A stretch of DNA of 64,000 nucleotides, taken from assembly GCF_004366355.1 (NCBI RefSeq), contig NZ_SODV01000001.1, positions 744,001-808,000 on the forward strand, in the 5' to 3' direction. The notes below the pieces were generated by a model. The model was not told where the DNA came from, made no database searches, and saw only the letters and a list, made by a program, of their open reading frames with translations. Source of the DNA: Dinghuibacter silviterrae (lineage in GTDB: Bacteria; Bacteroidota; Bacteroidia; Chitinophagales; Chitinophagaceae). The translations under genes and the position numbers were made by a program. Positions within the stretch are counted from its first letter, which is position 1. Each line of letters opens with the position of its first letter. Below are positions 8,621 through 15,268 of the stretch, piece by piece.

Positions 8621-9412
8621 CTAAGATACGATCAATGTCCCGGAAACCGCGCCCGTCACATTGACGCGCAAATCGGCCGCGTCCCCGATCAAAACCTCCT
8701 TTACGCCCGCGTCGATGGCGGCAAAGGCGTTGTCGATCTTTGGGATGATTCCGTCCGCGAGCTTTCCTTCCGCCAGGAGGCGTGCATGATTTTCCCGGTT
8801 GATCAGTGGGATCACCGAGTCTTCGTTTTGCAGGTCTTCGAGGACCCCTTTTTTCTCAAAACAATAGATCAGGCGCACCGCATAAGATCCCGACAGGGCC
8901 ACGGCCAGGGCGGAGGCGATGGTATCCGCGTTGGTATTGAGCATGTGCCCCTTCCCGTCATGGGTCAGTGGGGCCATGACCGGGACCAGCCCGGCGTCCA
9001 GCAAGGCTCCCAGGGCGCCCGTATTGACCTTCCCGGGGTCAATGTCCCCTACCCAGCCATAGTCGATCGTCTTCACCGGTCGTTTGTCCGCGGGGATACA
9101 CCCGGCGTCCGCGCCCGTCAGTCCGATGGCGTTGCAGCCTTTGGCCTGCAGGGCCGCCACGACCTGTTTGTTGACCAGCCCACCATAGACCATGGTCACC
9201 AGGTCGATGGTGGCGTCGTCGGTGATCCGCCGGCCCTGTACATATTGAGAAACGATCCCCAGTTGCTCCCCGAGACGGGTGGCGATCTTTCCGCCCCCGT
9301 GGACCAGGATCCTGGGGCCGGGGATACCGGCAAAGTCTTCCAGGAACGCGTCCAGGGCCTGCGGATGGTCGATCACATTACCGCCGATCTTTATGACAAA
9401 GAGTTGTGTCAT
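8621..9412 (-). CDS. argB: N-acyl-L-glutamate kinase (ArgB)
   Basis: A 263-residue amino acid kinase that phosphorylates N-acetyl- (or N-succinyl-) glutamate. Motifs are VIKIGGNVID at the N-terminus, LVHGGGK for the phosphate loop, and LNTNADTIASALA for nucleotide binding. The ATG at 9412 overlaps the argF' stop as ATGA and gives the usual family N-terminus; an extension 14 codons upstream would lie inside argF' and has a Gly-rich sequence unlike the family. There is no N-terminal helix typical of arginine-inhibited hexameric kinases, so feedback inhibition may be absent. Confidence 0.92.
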   Translation of the reverse strand: MTQLFVIKIGGNVIDHPQALDAFLEDFAGIPGPRILVHGGGKIATRLGEQLGIVSQYVQGRRITDDATIDLVTMVYGGLVNKQVVAALQAKGCNAIGLTGADAGCIPADKRPVKTIDYGWVGDIDPGKVNTGALGALLDAGLVPVMAPLTHDGKGHMLNTNADTIASALAVALSGSYAVRLIYCFEKKGVLEDLQNEDSVIPLINRENHARLLAEGKLADGIIPKIDNAFAAIDAGVKEVLIGDAADLRVNVTGAVSGTLIVS

Positions 9413-10362
9413 GCGCCTTTTAAGATTTCCGCCAGGACCGCCTGCGCCGCCCAAACCCTGTTCCCCGCCTCGCGGGTGACCAGGCTCGCCGGGCTGTCCA
9501 GGATTTCGTCGCTCAGCTCGACGTTGCGGCGTACGGGCAGACAGTGCATCACCCGCGCCTTGTTGGTCAATTGCAGCTTTTCCTCGGTCAGCATCCAGTC
9601 CGGGTCGTTGCTATAGATTTTGCCGTAGTCGTTGAAGGTGCTCCAGTTCTTTACATACACAAAGTCCGCGTCTTTCAGCGCCTCGTCCTGGTCGTGCGTG
9701 ATCCGGGCGCCCTTGGTGAATTCTTCAGACAACTCGTAGTCCTCCGGGTGGGTGATGACAAAGTCGGCTTCTCCCCAGGCATTCACCCACTGCGCAAAAG
9801 AATTGGCGACACACTGGGGCAATGGTTTGACGTGGGGCGCCCAGGTCAGGACGATCTTTGGTTTCCGCGCCGCGGTATACGCTTCCCTGATGGTGATCAG
9901 GTCCGTCAGGCTTTGGAGGGGGTGGAGCGTTGCGCTCTCCAGGCTCACCACCGGAACCCCGGCGTGCTTGACGAACTGCTTGATATATAGTTCACTATAA
10001 TCGTCTTCCCGGTTCTTTAGGCTAGGAAAAGTACGGATGCACAACACGTCGAAGTATTGCCCCAATACCGGGGCTGCGTCTTTGACGTGTTCCACCGTGC
10101 TGCCGCTCATGATGGCTCCTTCCTCGAATTCCAGGGCCCATCCCTCCTTATCCACGTTAAAAACGATCGCCTCCATCCCCAGGTTACGCGCCGCCACCTG
10201 TGTGCTCAGACGGGTCCTGAGGCTGGGATTCAGAAAAAGCAGCCCGATCCGCTTCCCCGCGCCTAAGGTGTTGTCCTTGAGGGGGTTCGCCTTGTACGCC
10301 AGCGCGCTGTCGATAAGCCGGTTGATATCCGGCACGTCGTGCACAGACAAGAAGTTTTGCAT
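9409..10362 (-). CDS. argF': N-acylornithine carbamoyltransferase (ArgF' type)
   Basis: A 317-residue transcarbamylase of the acetyl-/succinyl-ornithine class rather than ordinary OTC. Carbamoyl phosphate is bound by PSLRTR (about 46-51), and the class signature HCLPVRRN is at 273-280. In the 90s loop, the published specificity residue is Glu92 in Xanthomonas acetylornithine carbamoyltransferase and Pro90 in the Bacteroides succinylornithine enzyme. This protein has Val90 (GSTVEH), so the acyl group cannot be assigned with confidence. The gene sits one base after argD and overlaps argB. Confidence 0.9.
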   Translation of the reverse strand: MQNFLSVHDVPDINRLIDSALAYKANPLKDNTLGAGKRIGLLFLNPSLRTRLSTQVAARNLGMEAIVFNVDKEGWALEFEEGAIMSGSTVEHVKDAAPVLGQYFDVLCIRTFPSLKNREDDYSELYIKQFVKHAGVPVVSLESATLHPLQSLTDLITIREAYTAARKPKIVLTWAPHVKPLPQCVANSFAQWVNAWGEADFVITHPEDYELSEEFTKGARITHDQDEALKDADFVYVKNWSTFNDYGKIYSNDPDWMLTEEKLQLTNKARVMHCLPVRRNVELSDEILDSPASLVTREAGNRVWAAQAVLAEILKGA

Positions 10363-10363
10363 C

Positions 10364-11500
10364 TTATGAATTTTTGAATTCTGTGTGCAGCGCCTCCAGG
10401 AACCGGTCCGCGTCCGCCTGCTCCAGGTTGAGCGCGGGCAGCAGCCGGATCACATTCGGCTTTGATTCCCCTGTAAAGATCCGGTGTTTGGCCAGCAGGT
10501 TTTTCTTCAGGTCCTTCCATTCATCGCCGAGGTCAAGCCCGATCATCAACCCTTCCCCTCTGACCTCTTTGATCTGTTTGAACTTCCGGAGCTCTTCCAT
10601 CCAATACGCCCCCAGCTTTGCCGCGTGCGCGATCAGCCCGTCTTTCGCGATAACTTCCAGCACCGCCAGCGCGGCTGCACACGCCAGATGATTCCCCCCG
10701 AAGGTGGTCCCCAGCATCCCGTATTTCGGGTGCAGCTTTGGCGCGATGGAGATCCCCGCCACCGGGAAACCGTTCCCCATCCCTTTGGCCATCGAATAGA
10801 TGTCCGCGCTTACCCCGCTGTGGTCGTGGGAATAGAACTTCCCGCTCCTGCCATACCCACACTGCACCGAGTCCGCGATAAATATGGCGTCGTACTGGTC
10901 ACAAAGCCGGCGGATGGCCTGGAGAAAAGCGGTGCTGGCCACGTTGATGCCCCCCACCCCTTGTATGCCTTCGATGATCACCGAAGACACCTGGCTCCCT
11001 TCCTTTGCAAAAAAGGTCTCCAGCGTCTCCACGTCGTTAAACGGGAGAAAAACGATGTCCGCCGTTGCATTGACAGGCGCCACGATCGAAGGGTTATCCG
11101 TGGCCGCTACCGCCAGGGACGTCCGCCCGTGGAACGACTTGCGGAAAGCCACGATTTTTTTGCGGCCGTTATAAAACGACGCCAGTTTCAGCGCGTTCTC
11201 ATTCGCCTCCGCCCCGCTGTTGCAAAGGAAAAGCTGGTAGTCTTCCCTACCCGATACTTCGCCCAGCAACCGAGCCAGCTCCACCTGGCCGGGGATACGG
11301 ACCGAGTTGGAATAAAACCCGACCTTGCCGAGCTGGCTGGTCAGGCGTTGTATATAGTGCGGATGGGTATGCCCGATCGAAATGACCGCGTGACCCCCGT
11401 ACAGGTCCAGGTATTCTTGTCCTTTGTCGTCATAGACCCGGGAACCCCGGGCTTCGGTGATGGTTATGTCGTTGAGTGGATATACGTCGAAAAGTTGCAT
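10364..11500 (-). CDS. argD: N-acylornithine aminotransferase (ArgD)
   Basis: A 378-residue class III PLP aminotransferase converting N-acylglutamate semialdehyde to N-acylornithine. The PLP region has CNSGAEANENALK, the Asp of IFIADSVQCGYGRSG, and the Schiff-base Lys in MAKGMGNGFPVA; GTTFGGNHLA follows. Length is slightly shorter than the usual 390-400. The position between argC and argF' fixes the role, although the enzyme could also act in lysine synthesis as a DapC. The next gene, argF', begins one base after the stop. Confidence 0.92.
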   Translation of the reverse strand: MQLFDVYPLNDITITEARGSRVYDDKGQEYLDLYGGHAVISIGHTHPHYIQRLTSQLGKVGFYSNSVRIPGQVELARLLGEVSGREDYQLFLCNSGAEANENALKLASFYNGRKKIVAFRKSFHGRTSLAVAATDNPSIVAPVNATADIVFLPFNDVETLETFFAKEGSQVSSVIIEGIQGVGGINVASTAFLQAIRRLCDQYDAIFIADSVQCGYGRSGKFYSHDHSGVSADIYSMAKGMGNGFPVAGISIAPKLHPKYGMLGTTFGGNHLACAAALAVLEVIAKDGLIAHAAKLGAYWMEELRKFKQIKEVRGEGLMIGLDLGDEWKDLKKNLLAKHRIFTGESKPNVIRLLPALNLEQADADRFLEALHTEFKNS

Positions 11501-11510
11501 GTCGGGTTTT

Positions 11511-12530
11511 TTAAAAACTTCCGGCCTTCAGGTCAAGCCCCGCTTTCTCCTCCAGACCGAACATCAGGTTCATATTCTGTACCGCCTGCCCGCTGGCCCC
11601 CTTGAGCAGGTTATCGATGGCCGAGTGCACCACCAGCTTGTCGCCCGCCTGTTCCAGCTGGATCAGACACTTGTTGGTCTGGATCACCTGCTTCAGGTCG
11701 ATCGGCTCGGAGCTGACGTGGGTAAAGGGGTGGCCTTCGTAATATCGTCGGTACGCCTCCTGTATGTCCTTTAATGGCGCGGCGCAGGTGACCGTGCTGC
11801 TGACAAAGATGCCCCGGGTGAAATTCCCCCTCCAGGGTACAAAGTGTACCGGCGGCTCTACCAGGGGATTCAACGCCTTAAGGGTTTGGCGGACTTCCCG
11901 CAGGTGTTGGTGCGTCAGCGTTTTGTAGGCCGACACGTTGTCCGCCCTCCAGCTAAACTGGGTCGTCGCCTGGAGCGACTGGCCCGCACCCGTCGAGCCC
12001 GTGATACCGGTCGTATAGGCCTCTTCCAGCCAGCCTTCCTTTGCCAGGGGCAGAAGACCCAGTTGTATGGCCGTCGCGAAACAACCCGGGTTGGCCACGT
12101 GCGCGGCTTTTTTGATCGCCTCCCGCTGGTATTCCGGCAGGCCGTAAACGATCGGCTTACCGCCGATGAGGGCCCGCACCCCTTTTTCATCCAGCCGGTA
12201 ATCCTGGCTCAGGTCGATGATCCGGACCTGCGGCGCAGGCGGCGTCGCTTCCATGAATTTCTTCGATTCCCCGTGTCCCATACACAGGAACAAAACATCC
12301 ACCTCCGTTGGGAGGACGTCCGTAAACACGAGGTCGGTATCCCCGAGCAGGTCCGTATGGACCTTGTACAGGGGTTGGCCTGCGTTGCTGCGGCTATGGA
12401 TGGCCGTCAGGGTGACGTGGGGGTGCCTCAGTAAAATACGGATCAGTTCGCCACCGGTATAGCCGGCGCCGCCGACGATGCCCACCCGGATGGGGGCGGC
12501 GCCCCCCCGGGCCTGCGCCCCGCTAGACAT
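11511..12530 (-). CDS. argC: N-acyl-gamma-glutamyl-phosphate reductase (ArgC)
   Basis: A 339-residue NADPH-dependent reductase. The Rossmann motif GIVGGAGYTGGEL lies near the N-terminus and the catalytic Cys is in ANPGCFATA, the standard ArgC site. The ATG at 12530 overlaps the argG stop by eight bases; a start 27 codons upstream would overlap argG by about 90 bases and is unlikely. The first 13 residues before the Rossmann motif are Gly/Ala-rich (SSGAQARGGAAP), unlike typical ArgC N-termini and like other Ala/Gly insertions in this window. Confidence 0.93.
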   Translation of the reverse strand: MSSGAQARGGAAPIRVGIVGGAGYTGGELIRILLRHPHVTLTAIHSRSNAGQPLYKVHTDLLGDTDLVFTDVLPTEVDVLFLCMGHGESKKFMEATPPAPQVRIIDLSQDYRLDEKGVRALIGGKPIVYGLPEYQREAIKKAAHVANPGCFATAIQLGLLPLAKEGWLEEAYTTGITGSTGAGQSLQATTQFSWRADNVSAYKTLTHQHLREVRQTLKALNPLVEPPVHFVPWRGNFTRGIFVSSTVTCAAPLKDIQEAYRRYYEGHPFTHVSSEPIDLKQVIQTNKCLIQLEQAGDKLVVHSAIDNLLKGASGQAVQNMNLMFGLEEKAGLDLKAGSF

Positions 12531-13782
12531 GACCGCCGGATTTTGCGGCAGCCGCGTCCTGGCCGCCCGTTGCGGGGCCACCCGTTGCGGGCGCCGCCAC
12601 TTCGTTGACAAGGCTCCAGATCACCGTCTGGTTGCCGAATATTTTTGAAAACCCACGGACGTCCTCGCCGGTCCACCCGTTGTTCATCTCCCCGTATTTC
12701 CCAAAGCGGCTGTTCATCAGGTCATGGACCGATTCGATCCCCGTGACCTGGAAGTGATAGGGCTTGAGCTGTACGTAGACGTCCCCGCTGACTTTGTCCT
12801 GGGCGCTGGTAAAGAAGGCCTCTATGTCCCGCATGACCGGGTCCAGGATCTGGCCTTCGTGGAGCCAGTTCCCATAAAACAACGCCAGCTGGTCCTTCCA
12901 GTTCAGTTGCCACTTGGTCAAAACGTGTTTTTCCAGGGCGTGGTGGGCTTTCAGGATGACCACCGGTGCCGCCGCCTCAAAACCGACGCGGCCCTTGATC
13001 CCGATGATCGTGTCCCCGACGTGTATGTCACGGCCGATCCCATAAGGTCCGGCCAGGGTTTGCAGGTATTGGATGGCTTCGGTCGGGTGGGCAAACGTCT
13101 TGTCGTTGATCCCCGTCAGCTCCCCCTTGACAAAGGTGAGCTTAACCTCTTCTTCCCCGGTTTTGGTCACCTGGGTAGGCCACGCGGCCTCCGGAAGAAA
13201 ACCCCTGGAGTTCAGCGTTTCCTTGCCGCCAACGCTCGTCCCCCAAAGACCTTTGTTGATGGAGTATTTCGCCTTTTCCGCGTTCATCTCCACCCCTTTC
13301 GTCTTCAGGTATTCGATCTCTTCCTCCCGGCTCAGCCGCAGGTCGCGGATGGGGGTGATGATTTCCACCCCGGGGATCATGATGTGAAAAATCATGTCGA
13401 ACCGGACCTGGTCGTTGCCTGCCCCGGTGCTTCCGTGAGCCACTGCCACGGCGCCTATCTTTTTGACATGCTCCGCGATGGCGATCGCCTGGCTCAGGCG
13501 CTCCGCGCTCACGCTCAGGGGATAGGTATTGTTCTTCAGCACATTTCCGTACACCAGGTAGCGGATGATGCGGTCATAATATCCCTTTACCGCGTCAACG
13601 GTCGTATGGCTTTTTACCCCCAGGCGGTAGGCGTGGGCCTCGATCTGTTTCAGTTCTTCGGCGGAAAAACCGCCGGTGTTCACGGTCACCGAGTGAACCT
13701 CGTATCCCCGTTCATCGCTCAGGTATTTTACGCAATACGTCGTATCCAGCCCACCGCTGAAACCCAGGACAATCTTTTGCAT
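12523..13782 (-). CDS. argG: Argininosuccinate synthase
   Basis: A 419-residue enzyme condensing citrulline and aspartate with ATP. The ATP pyrophosphatase loop LGFSGGLDTTY opens the protein, and HGSTGAGNDQVRFD follows at about 110-125. The ATG at 13782 is chosen over a TTG four codons earlier. The last 20 or so residues are an Ala/Gly-rich tail (PATGGPATGGQDAAAAKSG) that is not part of the family fold and looks like low-complexity sequence added at the C-terminus. The upstream GNAT gene ends 12 bases before. Confidence 0.94.
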   Translation of the reverse strand: MQKIVLGFSGGLDTTYCVKYLSDERGYEVHSVTVNTGGFSAEELKQIEAHAYRLGVKSHTTVDAVKGYYDRIIRYLVYGNVLKNNTYPLSVSAERLSQAIAIAEHVKKIGAVAVAHGSTGAGNDQVRFDMIFHIMIPGVEIITPIRDLRLSREEEIEYLKTKGVEMNAEKAKYSINKGLWGTSVGGKETLNSRGFLPEAAWPTQVTKTGEEEVKLTFVKGELTGINDKTFAHPTEAIQYLQTLAGPYGIGRDIHVGDTIIGIKGRVGFEAAAPVVILKAHHALEKHVLTKWQLNWKDQLALFYGNWLHEGQILDPVMRDIEAFFTSAQDKVSGDVYVQLKPYHFQVTGIESVHDLMNSRFGKYGEMNNGWTGEDVRGFSKIFGNQTVIWSLVNEVAAPATGGPATGGQDAAAAKSGGHV

Positions 13783-13794
13783 GTCGAAAGTCAA

Positions 13795-14655
13795 TTAAAA
13801 AAAGAAATGAAAGAATTTTTTTACACCCGTGGCACCCTGTTCCTCCTTTTTGGCCGGCTCGTCTTTCTGGCCGTGGAGAAGGGCGTACTTCTTGAAGCGC
13901 AACCAGCGCTCATAGAGCTTCAGGTGGTCGCGGATCTCGTGCATGCGGCGGCGACGGCCGAAGTGCGGGTCGTGGGGTTCCGGACCGCCGACGTGCTTGT
14001 GATGGCTCGCGGCCTCTTCGGGTGTCGGAGCGGCCATGCCGGCGGCGGCAGGGTTGCCAGCGGCGGCGGGAGTTGCGTCGGCCCCCGAAGCGCCGTCGGC
14101 CGCTTTTTCCTTATCCCAGGCCGGGTCATACAACATCCCCGTGCACAAGCAGTTCTTTCTGTTCTTGCTCATCAGGATGTCATAATTCACACAGCTCTGG
14201 CAACCTTTCCAAAACTCGTTGTCGTCTGTCAGCTCCGAATACGTCACCGGTTTGTACCCCAGCTCCGAATTGATCTTCATCACTGCCAGACCCGTCGTCA
14301 GGCCGAAGATCTTGGCGTCGGGATATTTTTCACGCGACAACTCGAATACCTTTTGCTTGATGCGGGTAGCCACGCCCGAACCCCGGAACGCCGGGCTGAC
14401 CACCAGACCGGAATTGGCCACAAACTGGCCGTGGCTCCAGGCTTCGATATAGCAAAATCCCACCCAATCACCGGACGGAGTCAGCGCGATCACCGCCTTT
14501 CCCTCGTCCATCTTTGTGCGGATATACTCCGGAGAACGCTTGGCAATCCCCGTACCCCGTGCCGCTGCCGAGGCCGCCATCTCTTCGGTGATGGTCTCCG
14601 CATAATGACCGTCGCCACTATGCGCTATACGAACAATAATTTCGTGATTTTCCAA
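13795..14655 (-). CDS. GNAT acyltransferase, candidate N-acylglutamate synthase of the arg operon
   Basis: A 286-residue protein with a GNAT fold in residues 1-150: the acyl-CoA loop is VVSPAFRGSGVATRI (about 85-99). After it come four Cys in two pairs, CQSC and CLC (about 152-170), a possible metal site, then an Ala/Pro/Gly-rich linker and a basic helical tail (about 225-265) ending in Phe residues. It is the first gene of the arg operon, where no ArgA or ArgJ is present. I infer that it supplies N-acylglutamate, the committed step. The start is TTG; no ATG lies upstream in frame before a stop. Confidence 0.75.
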   Translation of the reverse strand: MENHEIIVRIAHSGDGHYAETITEEMAASAAARGTGIAKRSPEYIRTKMDEGKAVIALTPSGDWVGFCYIEAWSHGQFVANSGLVVSPAFRGSGVATRIKQKVFELSREKYPDAKIFGLTTGLAVMKINSELGYKPVTYSELTDDNEFWKGCQSCVNYDILMSKNRKNCLCTGMLYDPAWDKEKAADGASGADATPAAAGNPAAAGMAAPTPEEAASHHKHVGGPEPHDPHFGRRRRMHEIRDHLKLYERWLRFKKYALLHGQKDEPAKKEEQGATGVKKFFHFFF

Positions 14656-14905
14656 TTCCAGTTCTGAATTAAAAGATCCAATAAAATCGGTGGTAAAGAA
14701 TGGGGACCAGCCGCCTCGGGCTGATCACACCGGTGACAGGGAAACCTCCCTATCAGATACGAGGTCGTCGGACCAGGTACGAGAAGTTACACACACCCAA
14801 ATAGAAAACCGTTCCCATCAACGAGGGATGGTAGGCCTGGTTATGTATATGTGCCTGGTAGTGTTCCAACCTTTAGGGGGTTTTGCAGGGCGAAGTTAGC
14901 CCATT
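14656..14905 (-). other. Structured untranslated leader of the arg operon
   Basis: No gene is seen here. Read on the minus strand towards the GNAT start, it contains four small adjacent hairpins: GGTC-CGAC-GACC, GGGAGGTTTCCC, TCACCGGTGTGA and AGCCCGAGGCGGCT. Further upstream, the motif ACCAGGC occurs twice about 20 bases apart. I do not recognise a known riboswitch, T-box or leader-peptide attenuator with Arg codons. The density of short stems just ahead of an eight-gene biosynthetic operon suggests a regulatory RNA leader, but this is inference. Confidence 0.35.
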
Positions 14906-15030
14906 TTTAAAAAAATGTGGACAAAAATTTTCCGGGGGCCCTTACTTAACAATTCCATGACTTTCCCCGTCCCGGCCTCTGGCTCTCGGCCTCCCCGCGT
15001 CCTACCCCCCAGGCGCAACCGCGTTTCCCG

Positions 15031-15136
15031 CGAAGTGGGGTGTCTATTTTAACTTCTTTTCCGTGGGGTTACGGCCTGCAATGCAATTCCGGTTTTAACC
15101 CCACGGAAAAGAAGTTAAAATAGACACCCCACTTCG
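15031..15136. repeat. Long perfect palindrome, copy 1 of a dispersed family
   Basis: The arms are 15031-15070 and 15097-15136: 40 bases each, perfectly complementary, around a 26-base loop. The arm core is pyrimidine-rich (TGTCTATTTTAACTTCTTTT) followed by CCGTGGGGTT at the loop side, and the loop contains GCCTGCAATGCA. ACCGCGTTT lies just upstream, as in copy 3. It is about 130 bases beyond the 3' end of the SNF2 gene and upstream of the arg leader. There is no adjacent transposase. Related copies are at 24333-24433 and 45910-46010. Confidence 0.9.
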
Positions 15137-15138
15137 CT

Positions 15139-15252
15139 GAGACACGCCCCGGCCCGATGACCTAAGGGTGGGAGACACGCACCGGTCCGATGGTGCAAGG
15201 GTGGGCCACAGGGACCGGGTTGATGATGTAGGGTGGGCCACAGGGACCGATT
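15139..15252. repeat. Degenerate tandem repeat, about 3.5 units of 32-33 bp
   Basis: Units start near 15139, 15171, 15204 and 15236. Each begins GGnnACA or GAGACACG, continues with an ACCGG/GGCCCGATG core, and ends AAGGGTG or TAGGGTG. The last unit is partial. The array fills the gap between the long palindrome and the 3' end of the SNF2 gene. It can be read as short open frames on the minus strand, but the repeating peptide has no family and no convincing start, so it is treated as non-coding. Confidence 0.7.
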
Positions 15253-15268
15253 GAAGAGACTACAAAAC

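Noticed and set aside
12724-14667. A 647-codon open frame on the plus strand opposite argG and the GNAT gene
   Set aside because: It is the antisense shadow of two well-supported genes; its translation matches no family and crosses their boundary.
14914-14922. TGTGGACAA, a near DnaA box upstream of the arg leader
   Set aside because: Single isolated near match with no neighbouring boxes, so not an origin signal.
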